Source: PFJX01 sp964466195
GTDB taxonomy: Bacteria; Pseudomonadota; Gammaproteobacteria; Burkholderiales; Thiobacillaceae
DNA: 64,000 bases
Direction: 5' to 3'
Assembly (NCBI GenBank): GCA_964466195.1
Contig: CAYXMQ010000003.1
Span: forward strand, 1-64,000
The notes under the pieces were generated by a model. It ran no database searches. It had not been told where the DNA came from and was given only the letters and a program-made list of their open reading frames with translations. This document shows positions 39,669 to 52,551 of this stretch, piece by piece. Position numbers and translations under genes: made by a program. Position 1 is the first letter of the stretch, and the number at the start of each line of letters is the position of its first letter.

Positions 39669-40679
39669 ATGTGTACAGTTTGCGGCTGCGGCCAAGGCGA
39701 AACCAGCATCGAGGGGCATGAACACGACCACCCGCACGAACATGAGCATGAACACAGCCATGCCGACGGCAGCGTTCACAGTCATCCGCATCCGCATGAG
39801 CACAGCCATCCCCATACCGAGCACGGCCACGCGCATGACCACCAGCACGCGGCGGGTGCGCCGCATTACCACGAGCACAAGGGCGACATCCACTACGGCC
39901 TCGGCCCGGCGCACGCGCACGCACCCGGCTTGAGCCAAGCGCGCATGGTGCAGATCGAGCAGGACATCCTGGGCAAGAACAACGGCTATGCTGCCGAAAA
40001 CCGGCAATACTTTGCCGAACACGGTCTGTTTGCGGTCAACCTGGTGTCCAGCCCCGGTTCCGGCAAGACCACCTTGTTGGTGAAGACGATCGAAGATCTT
40101 GCCGGCAGTTTTTCCGTTGCGGTGGTGGAAGGCGATCAGCAGACCAGCCACGATGCGGATCGGATACGCGCGACCGGGGCAGCGGCGATTCAGGTCAACA
40201 CCGGCAAGGGCTGCCACCTGGACGCCCACATGGTCGGTCATGCGCTGGAACGCCTGAACCTGCCGGACGACAGCCTGTTGATGATCGAGAACGTCGGCAA
40301 TCTGGTTTGCCCGGCGGCTTTCGATCTGGGCGAAGCGCACAAGGTGGTGATCCTGTCGGTGACCGAGGGCGAGGACAAGCCGCTGAAGTACCCGGACATG
40401 TTCCATGCCGCCGACCTGATGATTCTCAACAAGATCGATCTGCTGCCCTATCTGAGCTTCGATGTCGACAAGTGCATCGATTACGCGCATCGCATCAATC
40501 CCAAGCTGGACGTGATCAAGCTTTCCGCCACCAGCGGCGAAGGCATGCAGCGCTGGTTGGCCTGGCTGACCGAAGGCGTCGACGTGGCCGTCTCCGCCCG
40601 TCAGCAGAACGTCAATCTGCTGAAAAAACGGATCGCCGACCTGGAAGCGCAACTGAAGCAGCAGGCGACGCAAGCCTAG
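39669..40679 (+). CDS. hypB: Hydrogenase nickel incorporation GTPase HypB, with histidine-rich store
   Basis: A 336-residue SIMIBI-class GTPase. It begins MCTVCGCGQ, the high-affinity nickel site of proteobacterial HypB. Residues 17-75 hold more than 20 histidines, as in metal-storing HypB. The G-domain has SSPGSGKTTLL and LNKIDL. The C-terminal 25 residues (NLLKKRIADLEAQLKQQ) could form a coiled coil, an addition beyond the usual end. It is the last gene of the hox/hyp island. Confidence 0.94.
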   Translation: MCTVCGCGQGETSIEGHEHDHPHEHEHEHSHADGSVHSHPHPHEHSHPHTEHGHAHDHQHAAGAPHYHEHKGDIHYGLGPAHAHAPGLSQARMVQIEQDILGKNNGYAAENRQYFAEHGLFAVNLVSSPGSGKTTLLVKTIEDLAGSFSVAVVEGDQQTSHDADRIRATGAAAIQVNTGKGCHLDAHMVGHALERLNLPDDSLLMIENVGNLVCPAAFDLGEAHKVVILSVTEGEDKPLKYPDMFHAADLMILNKIDLLPYLSFDVDKCIDYAHRINPKLDVIKLSATSGEGMQRWLAWLTEGVDVAVSARQQNVNLLKKRIADLEAQLKQQATQA

Positions 40680-40737
40680 TCCGGCGCGCGTCCAGACGGC
40701 GTGCTGCGCCGTGCGCGAATCCGGCTTGGCGCTTGCC

Positions 40738-40762
40738 CGGCATCCTCGCATGGCGGATGCCG
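40738..40762. terminator. Stem-loop after hypB, possible end of the hox/hyp transcript
   Basis: CGGCATCC (40738-40745) pairs perfectly with GGATGCCG (40755-40762) around a 9-base loop. There is no U-run, so termination would be Rho-assisted or absent. It lies 60 bases beyond the hypB stop and 70 bases before the gyrA promoter. Confidence 0.4.
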
Positions 40763-40828
40763 CTACGGCAGTTCGCTCTGCGCTGTAGCGGCGCTGACCC
40801 CGCTTTAGCCGGAAACAGGGGGTTGCCG

Positions 40829-40837
40829 TGCTAAAAT
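40829..40837 (+). promoter_or_regulatory. Extended -10 promoter candidate for gyrA
   Basis: TGCTAAAAT fits TGnTATAAT with an extended -10 dinucleotide and is followed by CCGCCGGC. It resembles the acpP promoter at 9691. No convincing -35 is present. The leader to gyrA at 40911 would be about 65 bases and is A-rich. Confidence 0.5.
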
Positions 40838-40910
40838 CCGCCGGCTTTTTTCAGTAAAAGCGCCAGTAAAAATAAAACGCTCTTCAGCGCAAAACACGAG
40901 ACGCCCCGCA

Positions 40911-43544
<2,634 letters not shown>

Positions 43545-43569
43545 CCGCAACGTGCAACAACCCGGCCCG

Positions 43570-43640
43570 GTAGGAGCGCCGCTTGCGGCGCGAACAGCGC
43601 AGAGGCCTGCAATGCGCGATTCAGCCCGCAAGCGGCCTGC
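43570..43640. repeat. REP-like inverted pair after gyrA
   Basis: GTAGGAGCGCCGCTTGCGGCGCGAA begins at 43570, with an internal palindrome GCGCCGC-TT-GCGGCGC (43576-43591). An inverted partner, CCGCAAGCGGC, occurs near 43626-43637. It is related to the cruciform at 28900-28972. Such pairs are typical REP units in the spacer after a gene. Confidence 0.7.
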
Positions 43641-43693
43641 ATGGCGCGCAACACAAACGATAGTTAGCGCCAACTTTTTATTGGGAGCCGCGC

Positions 43694-44263
43694 ATGTCCA
43701 CTGCCATCCTGTTTTACGGGCCGCTCTTGATCCTGCTGGTCTATGCGGTGTTCATCTACAACAGCCTGGTGCAGATCAAGCACAACGTCGCCAAGGCCTG
43801 GTCGAACATCGACGTCCTGCTCAAGCAGCGCCATGACGAACTGCCCAAACTGATCGAAACCTGCAAACAGTACAAGCAGTTCGAGCAGGACACGCTGCGC
43901 CAGGTCACCGAAGCGCGCAGCCGCGTGCAGCAGGCCGGCGCGGCGGGCGACATTCCCGCGTTGGGGCTGGCGGAAGGCGCGCTGCGCATGGGGCTGGGGC
44001 AGATTTTCGCGGTCGCCGAGGCGTATCCGGAACTGCGCGCCAACGAGCAGTTTGCCCAGTTGATGGCGCGCATCAGCGGTCTCGAAGACGCCATCGCCGA
44101 TCGGCGCGAGCTGTACAACGAGCACGTCAATATCAACAACGCCCGCATCGAGCAGTTTCCCGATGTCTTCCTGGCGCATCTGTTCCGCTTTGGCGCCAAA
44201 CCCCTGCTGGCCTTCAGCGCGGCGGACAAGAAAGACGTGGATGTGAAAGCCCTGTTCAACTGA
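43694..44263 (+). CDS. lemA: LemA family protein
   Basis: A 189-residue protein with one N-terminal transmembrane helix (LFYGPLLILLVYAVFIYN) and a helical bundle containing NVAKAWSNIDVLLKQRHDELPKLI, the conserved LemA core. LemA proteins are membrane-anchored and periplasmic, without a proven activity. Its partner, a GIDE-domain membrane protein, starts 6 bases after its stop. Confidence 0.92.
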   Translation: MSTAILFYGPLLILLVYAVFIYNSLVQIKHNVAKAWSNIDVLLKQRHDELPKLIETCKQYKQFEQDTLRQVTEARSRVQQAGAAGDIPALGLAEGALRMGLGQIFAVAEAYPELRANEQFAQLMARISGLEDAIADRRELYNEHVNINNARIEQFPDVFLAHLFRFGAKPLLAFSAADKKDVDVKALFN

Positions 44264-44268
44264 CCGTC

Positions 44269-45186
44269 ATGCCGCGTTGGCTGCTCTGGGGGCGAAGCTG
44301 GCAGAGCGTGCAGGGGCTGGCGTTTTTCCTGCAAGCGGGACTGTTGGGCTTCGCTTTTTCGTCCCCTTCCCGCCAGGTCTGGCTGGTCGTCTTCGTCGCC
44401 GTCGCATTGATCAACCTGGGCGCCTGGATCGTCGCGCTGAGCCGCCGGCGCGCCATCGTCGATACGCCGACCTCGCGCGTCGCCTCCGCCGCGCAAGGCT
44501 ATGTCGAATTGATCGGCGCAGGCCGACCGGCCGGTCCGTTGTTCAGCCCGTTAACCCAACTGCCCTGCCTGTGGTATCGCTATACGCTGGAGCAACGTGA
44601 GAACGGCGAGTGGCGGCAGACTGCACAGGGTGAAAGTGAACAGCCCTTCCTGCTCGACGACGGATCCGGCTGCTGCGAGTTGGACCCGGTCGGCGCCGAG
44701 ATTCTGAGTACTCATCAGGAAACCCGTACCCAGGGCGATCAGCGTTATAGCGAGCAGGTCTTGCTGAAGGGCGACCGGCTTTATGCGCTGGGCGACTTCG
44801 TCAGCGTCAACGGCACGCAGGCGGCGCTGAACGCCCGCCTCGACGTCGGCGACTTATTGGCCGACTGGAAATCCGACCAGCCGGCGCTGCATCAGCGTTT
44901 CGATCTCGACCGCAGCGGCGGCATCGACGCCGCCGAATGGCAGTCGGCCCGGCAAGCTGCCGAACGCGAAGTGGCGCGCCGGCACCAGGCAATCCGCAAC
45001 CAGCCGACGCGGCATCGAATGCGCCGGCCCGGCAGCCATAAATTCGCAATCCGCAAACCCTATCTGATCGCCAACCACCCGCCCGAGAAGCTCGGGCGGC
45101 GCTACGCCTGGCTGGGTGCGCTGCATCTGGTTTTGCTGCTGGCCAGCCTGATCGGCATCGGCTGGGCGCTGCGCTTGCCGGGATGA
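44269..45186 (+). CDS. GIDE-domain membrane protein with an EF-hand
   Basis: A 305-residue protein. Two hydrophobic helices lie near residues 15-58, then a GIDE-type beta domain with PLTQLPCLWYRYTLEQ and AEILSTHQETRTQGDQRYSEQVLLKGDRLYALG. A perfect EF-hand calcium loop, DLDRSGGIDAAE, follows near residue 207-218. A C-terminal transmembrane helix ends the protein. Membrane proteins of this kind are commonly encoded next to lemA. The GIDE domain is shared with the eukaryotic MUL1 ligase, but there is no RING finger here. Function unknown; a calcium-responsive envelope role is inference. Confidence 0.75.
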   Translation: MPRWLLWGRSWQSVQGLAFFLQAGLLGFAFSSPSRQVWLVVFVAVALINLGAWIVALSRRRAIVDTPTSRVASAAQGYVELIGAGRPAGPLFSPLTQLPCLWYRYTLEQRENGEWRQTAQGESEQPFLLDDGSGCCELDPVGAEILSTHQETRTQGDQRYSEQVLLKGDRLYALGDFVSVNGTQAALNARLDVGDLLADWKSDQPALHQRFDLDRSGGIDAAEWQSARQAAEREVARRHQAIRNQPTRHRMRRPGSHKFAIRKPYLIANHPPEKLGRRYAWLGALHLVLLLASLIGIGWALRLPG

Positions 45187-45292
45187 CTCGCAAAACCCGG
45201 TGCGGTTGCCGGCGGGAGGACGGCGGGTTTCTGAGCGAAGCGATTCGTCGTAAGCTCAACACCACTACCTGACTCAGACGGCGGAGGTTCCG

Positions 45293-45652
45293 ATGGCACA
45301 AAACAATGACCGGCTCGATCGCGTCGTACTCGAAGCAAGGCGCAATGCCGAACAGCGCGAACAAGGCTACCGGGCCCAGGCGCTGAAACTGTATCCCTGG
45401 GTCTGCGGCCGCTGCGCGCGCACGTTCGACCACAGCAATCTGCAACTGCTGGAAGTGCACCACAAGAACAACAATCACCATGACAACCCGCCCGACGGCA
45501 GCAACTGGGAATTGCTGTGCACCTACTGCCATGAAAACGAGCACGCCAAGCTGAAAGACCTGGAAGGCCGTACGCATAGCAGCAACGCCGCGCCAACATC
45601 GACTTTCAATCCGTTCGCCGATTTGAAGTCGATGTTGGCGGCGAAAAAGTAA
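45293..45652 (+). CDS. HNH nuclease family protein (YajD-like)
   Basis: A 119-residue protein with an HNH fold: zinc cysteines CGRC and CTYC flank LLEVHHKNNNHHDNPPDGSNWELL, and the HE-type end CHENEHAK. It resembles YajD of E. coli, whose role is unknown. The C-terminal 30 residues are unstructured, ending FADLKSMLAAKK. It stands alone, with its own 106-base upstream gap. Confidence 0.85.
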   Translation: MAQNNDRLDRVVLEARRNAEQREQGYRAQALKLYPWVCGRCARTFDHSNLQLLEVHHKNNNHHDNPPDGSNWELLCTYCHENEHAKLKDLEGRTHSSNAAPTSTFNPFADLKSMLAAKK

Positions 45653-45686
45653 CGGCGGAATCGTCGATACAGTCGGAATTGTCGAC

Positions 45687-46220
45687 ATGGCCATCGGAGC
45701 GATCAGCGGCGCAGTCGATTTCTCGGCCCTGCAAGCGGCGCGTTCCAACCTGGCCGGGGCCCGGCAGCTGACGCCGGAACAGCAGCAACAGGTCCAGAAA
45801 CTCAAGCAGATCGATCAGAAAGTGCGCGAGCATGAAGCCGCGCACCAGGCGGCCGGCGCCGGGCTGACCGGCGGCGCGAATTTTCAGTACGCGCGCGGCC
45901 CGGATGGCAAGCAGTACGCGGTGGCCGGCGAAGTGAAGATCGACGTGTCGGCCGCGCAAACGCCGCAGCAGACGCTCGACAAGGCCAAGCGCATCCAGGC
46001 CGCCGCCCTGGCCCCTGCCGATCCTTCCTCGCAGGACCGGGCGGTCGCCGCCCAAGCTGCGCAAATGGCCGCCAAGGCGCAGGCCGAAATCAGTCAGCAG
46101 CGCCGGAATGACGAGTCCGGGCAGGGCCCTGACGCCGCCTCGACGCGTGCAAGCCGGGCGGTTGCGGCCTATACCAACCAGGCGCCGCAGCCGGAGCCGC
46201 TGCTGAGCCTGTTCGCCTGA
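45687..46220 (+). CDS. Putative SprA-type metalloprotease (CJM1_0395 family)
   Basis: A 177-residue protein with KVREHEAAHQAAGAG, an HExxH-like zinc motif (HEAAH), followed by GGANFQYARGPDGKQYAVAGEVKID. This pattern defines a family often annotated as putative metalloprotease. The rest is Ala/Gln-rich. It has no visible signal peptide. Proteolytic activity is not shown for the family as far as I know. It ends 2 bases before the convergent pyruvyl transferase gene. Confidence 0.75.
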   Translation: MAIGAISGAVDFSALQAARSNLAGARQLTPEQQQQVQKLKQIDQKVREHEAAHQAAGAGLTGGANFQYARGPDGKQYAVAGEVKIDVSAAQTPQQTLDKAKRIQAAALAPADPSSQDRAVAAQAAQMAAKAQAEISQQRRNDESGQGPDAASTRASRAVAAYTNQAPQPEPLLSLFA

Positions 46221-46221
46221 G

Positions 46222-47331
46222 TCACCCGGCCCGGTCGGCAGCGGTTTGCGTCCCCCAGGCGTCCACATAGGCCGCCAGCTTGCCGGTGTTCGCGGGAAGC
46301 GGGAAGGGCAGAACGGCGACGCCGAATGCACGGGCGAGGATCCAGCCGTGCAGGCTGCTGCCGCAATAACCCTGAGCGTTGGCAACAAGGGCGCAGATGT
46401 CCCAGACATTCAGGGACTGGAACAGATGGAGGCGGCGCTGGGGCAGGCGTCGGGCCAGTCTCCGGTAGACGGCGAGGTCGTCGTGCCAGGGGGCGGCGCC
46501 GGCGCGGAACAGGACCAGGCCGCGCGCGCCGAGGCGTGCGTCGAGATGGGCGGCCAGCCGGTCCAGGCTGGGGTCGTCGCCGTATTCGGCGGCGAACTGG
46601 GCGGCCAGATAGCCGTTCGGGAAGGCGGCTTGCACGGCGGCGGGCTCGCCGCTGAGGCTACGCCGGCGGATGCGCTGGCCGAACAGCGCGGCGATCCGGC
46701 TGACCGGGTCGGGCGCGAGGGCGGCGGCGATGCCTTCCGCGGCGAGATGCGCTTGCGTGCGGCGGTCGCGCACGCTGATCCGGTCGGCTTCACGCAGCCG
46801 TTGCAGCGCTTCGGCGCGGAATTCTTGCGGCAAGCGCTGCAGATCGACACCGCCGACGGCGCGGTATTCGAAATGGCCGGGTCGGCGGAACAGGGCTTTG
46901 GCGGCGAGGTAGGGCAGGTGCGCGGGCCGCCCCAGGGTTGCCCGCGTCCAGCGCCGGCGCGCAGCCGAGTCCTGGTCAACGCGTGCGTCAAGGCGGACAT
47001 CAAAGCGGGCGATGACGGCTTCGGCGTCTGCCTGGGTTTGCAGCATCACGGCCGCTTCGTAACTCGTGCACGTGAGCAGTTCGCCGCCGACGTGCAGCAG
47101 GTCGGCGCGCGTATCACGCCGTTGCATGTCCCATTCCGCTGCCAGCGTGGTCAGGGCATGCACGCGGTGGCCGCCGCAGGCGCTCAGGTCGCGTTCCGCG
47201 AGGCCGGCGAAGAGGACCGGGCGGGGCGCGGTCTCCGCCGCGGCGACATGGGCGAGCAGGATGTCGCCGAGGTTATGGCGGTCGAAGGCGCCGAACAGTA
47301 TCAATGGCGGCAGCAGCGGATCGTCAGACAT
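46222..47331 (-). CDS. Polysaccharide pyruvyl transferase family protein
   Basis: A 369-residue protein starting with LILFGAFDRHNLGDILLAH, the N-terminal motif (FDRxNxGD) of the CsaB/WcaK-type pyruvyl transferase family, and having a C-terminal GSSLHGWILARAFGVAVLPF segment characteristic of the same family. It would add pyruvate ketals to an exopolysaccharide or cell-wall polymer. It is not beside other polysaccharide genes, so the acceptor is unknown. Confidence 0.8.
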   Translation of the reverse strand: MSDDPLLPPLILFGAFDRHNLGDILLAHVAAAETAPRPVLFAGLAERDLSACGGHRVHALTTLAAEWDMQRRDTRADLLHVGGELLTCTSYEAAVMLQTQADAEAVIARFDVRLDARVDQDSAARRRWTRATLGRPAHLPYLAAKALFRRPGHFEYRAVGGVDLQRLPQEFRAEALQRLREADRISVRDRRTQAHLAAEGIAAALAPDPVSRIAALFGQRIRRRSLSGEPAAVQAAFPNGYLAAQFAAEYGDDPSLDRLAAHLDARLGARGLVLFRAGAAPWHDDLAVYRRLARRLPQRRLHLFQSLNVWDICALVANAQGYCGSSLHGWILARAFGVAVLPFPLPANTGKLAAYVDAWGTQTAADRAG

Positions 47332-47424
47332 CGAGTGGGTTCAGGCGAGGTATCCGGTTTCAGGCGGCAGCCGAACAAGAAGCGGCTTGGGCCGATGATA
47401 AGTCGTGCGCGACAGGCGGGTGTC

Positions 47425-47443
47425 ATTGCTATACATTAGCAAT
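47425..47443. promoter_or_regulatory. Palindromic operator overlapping an extended -10 promoter
   Basis: ATTGCTA (47425-47431), TACAT centre, TAGCAAT (47437-47443) is a perfect inverted repeat. Its left arm contains TGC-TATACA (47427-47435), an extended -10 promoter, so a protein bound here would block RNA polymerase. Transcription would start at about 47442, giving a leader that holds the AGGAG of the gene at 47466. It resembles operators of ArsR- or MarR-type repressors. No such gene is nearby. Confidence 0.6.
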
Positions 47444-47465
47444 GTCTAATATTCAGGAGATGGGT

Positions 47466-47948
47466 ATGAGCCCGGACGAGAAGAGCCTCCTTGCACAAAC
47501 CGCCTACGACAAGGCGTTGAAATACGAACTCGACTACGGTTGCTGTCCGCAATGCGTGCTGGCGGCGGTGCAGGAAACCGTGGGCGTGATCGATGACAGC
47601 GTGATCAAGGCGAGCCATGGCTTGTCCGGCGGCGGCGGCTTGTCCGGCGTGGGCGCCTGCGGCGCACTCACCGGCGGTCTGGTGGCGCTCTCCGCCAAGC
47701 GTGGGCGCGACCGCGACAAGCTCGACAAGGGCCGCTTCATCAACAATTTCAAGAAGGGCCAGGAACTGGTGGATCGTTTCCGCAGCGAGTTCGGCGGCAT
47801 CACTTGCGAGCAACTGCAGCATCAGTTCACCGGCAAGACCTATGACATGTGGAAGCCCGAGGAATATAAGGCCTTCGACGAAGCGCGCGGCCAGCAATGC
47901 GCGCGGGCGACGGCGACGGTCACCAAATGGGTGGTGGAAATGATGTGA
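47466..47948 (+). CDS. C_GCAxxG_C_C family protein (putative redox)
   Basis: A 160-residue protein with the cysteine signature of the C_GCAxxG_C_C family: LDYGCCPQCVLAAVQE, then the GVGACGALTGG motif, and a third cysteine near GGITCEQLQ. The family is thought to have a redox or metal-binding function, but none is proven. Three ATG starts are in frame (47442, 47460, 47466); AGGAG at 47454-47458 fits only the last. It is preceded by a palindrome lying over its promoter. Confidence 0.8.
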   Translation: MSPDEKSLLAQTAYDKALKYELDYGCCPQCVLAAVQETVGVIDDSVIKASHGLSGGGGLSGVGACGALTGGLVALSAKRGRDRDKLDKGRFINNFKKGQELVDRFRSEFGGITCEQLQHQFTGKTYDMWKPEEYKAFDEARGQQCARATATVTKWVVEMM

Positions 47949-47990
47949 CGCCGCCGCTGCCAATTCGTCCGGGCGCCGGCCGCGGGCGCA

Positions 47991-50348
<2,358 letters not shown>

Positions 50349-50455
50349 GCCGGTCAAGGTACTAGCATCCTGCCGCGGCGGGCAAGTCTTCCCTTGTTGC
50401 TCCCGCCGTCTGGCGTCCCGGATAATGGCCGCGTCCAATTTCTGCCGAGAACACC

Positions 50456-50923
50456 ATGGAAATGCAAGCTGCGCCGGATTTCGAACTGCCCGCCACTGGC
50501 GGAACGTCTTTCAAACTGAGTGATTTCAAGGGACGCGGCGTCGTGCTGTATTTCTATCCCAAGGACGATACCTCGGGTTGCACCACCGAAGGTCTCGATT
50601 TCAGCGCGCGGTATGCGCAGTTTCAGGCGCTCGGCTGGGAGATCGTCGGCGTCTCGCGCGACAGTCTGAAGGCGCACGAGAGCTTCAAAGCCAAATTCAA
50701 TTTTCCATTTCAGTTGCTGTCCGATGCCGATGAGAAGGTGTGCGAGTTGTACGGTGTCATGAAGATGAAAAACATGTATGGCAAACAGGTCAGGGGTATC
50801 GAGCGCAGCACTTTTGCCATCACTTTTCCCAACCCGTCTGACGGCCAGATAGCGCGGCTCTGGCGCGGCGTGAAAGTGCCCGATCATGCCCAGGAAGTGC
50901 TGACCTTCGTCAGTTCCCTGTAA
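50456..50923 (+). CDS. bcp: Thiol peroxidase, Bcp/PrxQ type
   Basis: A 155-residue peroxiredoxin with the peroxidatic Cys42 in PKDDTSGCTTEGLDF. The resolving cysteine found 5 residues later in E. coli BCP is absent, but a second cysteine (Cys96, in EKVCELYGV) may take its place, as in other subclasses, or the protein may be 1-Cys. It reduces H2O2 and organic peroxides. It is divergent from copA with 107 bases between. Confidence 0.92.
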   Translation: MEMQAAPDFELPATGGTSFKLSDFKGRGVVLYFYPKDDTSGCTTEGLDFSARYAQFQALGWEIVGVSRDSLKAHESFKAKFNFPFQLLSDADEKVCELYGVMKMKNMYGKQVRGIERSTFAITFPNPSDGQIARLWRGVKVPDHAQEVLTFVSSL

Positions 50924-50946
50924 TTCTTTCCCGGAGACCTTCCCCG

Positions 50947-52350
50947 ATGGCGCGCAAATCCAGCAAGAAGCTGAGCAAGCTGTTTGTTCTCGATACCAAC
51001 GTCATGTTGCACGACCCGACCTGCTTGTACCGCTTTCAGGAGCACGACATTTACTTGCCGATGGCGACCCTGGAGGAGCTGGACCACAACAAGAAGGGCA
51101 TGACCGAAGTCGCGCGCAATGCACGTCAGGTCACTCGCTTCCTTGATGAAATCGTCAGTGCCTGCGAACTGAACATTCTGGATGGCGCTTCGCTTTCGAA
51201 ACACAGCCACAAGGCCGCCACCGGCCGTTTGTTCCTGCAGACGCATCCGATCACCAGCGATGTCACTTCGATACTGCCGTTCAGCAAGGTCGACAACCAG
51301 ATCCTCGGCGTGGTGGCTTTCCTGAAGCAGCAGCAGCCGGAGCGCCAGGTCATCCTGGTCTCGAAAGACATCAACATGCGCATCAAGGCGCGTGCGCTGG
51401 AAATACCGGCGGAGGATTACTTCAATGACAAGGTGCTGGAAGACACCGACCTGCTGTACAGCGGCGTGCTGGAGCTGCCGGCCGATTTCTGGGACAAGCA
51501 TGCCAAGGGCATGGAGTCGTGGCAGCGCGACGGGCGTTCCTATTACCGCATCACCGGCCCGTTGTGCGAATCGCTGCTGGTCAACCAGTTCGTCTGGCAG
51601 GAAGGCGCCAATCCCTTCCAGGCCAAGGTGATCGAGATTGCCGGCAAGACGGCGACGCTGGAAACGGTGAAGGACTTCAGCCATCTGAAAAACAACGTCT
51701 GGGGCATCACCGCGCGCAACCGCGAGCAGAACTTCGCCCTCAACGTGCTGATGGACCCGGAGATCGACTTCGTGTCCCTGCTCGGTCAGGCGGGCACCGG
51801 CAAGACGTTGCTGACCCTGGCCGCCGGCCTGACCCAGATACTGGAAACCAAGACCTACAGCGAAATCATCATGACGCGCGTCACCGTGCCGGTCGGCGAG
51901 GACATCGGCTTCCTGCCCGGCACCGAGGAGGAAAAGATGACGCCCTGGATGGGCGCGCTGGAAGACAACCTCGATGTGCTCAACAAACCCGACGAAGAGG
52001 CCGGCGAATGGGGCCGGGCGGCGACGCAGGATCTGGTGCGTTCGCGGATCAAGGTCAAATCGCTCAATTTCATGCGCGGCCGCACCTTCATCAATAAATT
52101 CCTGATCATCGACGAGGCGCAAAATCTGACCTCCAAACAGATGAAGACGCTGATCACCCGCGCCGGTCCCGGCACCAAGGTGGTGTGTCTGGGCAACATT
52201 GCGCAGATCGATACGCCGTATCTGACTGAAGGCAGTTCCGGCATTACCTACGTCGTGGACCGCTTCAAGGGCTGGGAGCACGGCGGCCATATCACGCTGG
52301 CGCGCGGCGAACGCTCGCGCCTGGCGGATTACGCGGCGGGGATACTGTAA
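50947..52350 (+). CDS. PhoH family ATPase with N-terminal PIN domain
   Basis: A 467-residue fusion. Residues 10-135 form a PIN ribonuclease domain (LFVLDTNVMLHDPTCL, then RVILVSKDINMRIKA-like region). Residues 240-465 form the PhoH P-loop domain (GQAGTGKTLLTLAAG, IIDEAQNLTSKQMKTLITRAG). PhoH2-type proteins are RNA helicase-ribonucleases. It starts 23 bases after bcp and is probably co-transcribed with it. Confidence 0.92.
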   Translation: MARKSSKKLSKLFVLDTNVMLHDPTCLYRFQEHDIYLPMATLEELDHNKKGMTEVARNARQVTRFLDEIVSACELNILDGASLSKHSHKAATGRLFLQTHPITSDVTSILPFSKVDNQILGVVAFLKQQQPERQVILVSKDINMRIKARALEIPAEDYFNDKVLEDTDLLYSGVLELPADFWDKHAKGMESWQRDGRSYYRITGPLCESLLVNQFVWQEGANPFQAKVIEIAGKTATLETVKDFSHLKNNVWGITARNREQNFALNVLMDPEIDFVSLLGQAGTGKTLLTLAAGLTQILETKTYSEIIMTRVTVPVGEDIGFLPGTEEEKMTPWMGALEDNLDVLNKPDEEAGEWGRAATQDLVRSRIKVKSLNFMRGRTFINKFLIIDEAQNLTSKQMKTLITRAGPGTKVVCLGNIAQIDTPYLTEGSSGITYVVDRFKGWEHGGHITLARGERSRLADYAAGIL

Positions 52351-52477
52351 CGGCAGTGCGGCGACTGGATCACTCGCAGGCGTTGCCGCGGCCTGCCGCC
52401 TTCGTGTCCGAGTTCCAGTCCGCTGCTGGCGCTTATTCGCGTGGATTGAATCGCCATACCTCGGGATAATGCGTTGC

Positions 52478-52493
52478 GTTTTACAGGTAAAAC
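52478..52493. promoter_or_regulatory. Palindrome upstream of the EpsD-like gene
   Basis: GTTTTAC-AG-GTAAAAC is a perfect 7-base inverted repeat, 59 bases upstream of the EpsD-like start. A GATAAT lies just before it (52465-52470). It may be an operator for the EpsD-CAAX protease pair. The binding protein is unknown. Confidence 0.5.
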
Positions 52494-52551
52494 AGTCTGC
52501 CCGTTGGAAATGGGCGGCATCGACGGTTTTGATAACGACAGAGGAATTGAA

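Noticed and set aside
50349..50455. CueR-type operator for copA
   Set aside because: No ACCTTCC-N7-GGAAGGT-like dyad was found in the copA-bcp gap.
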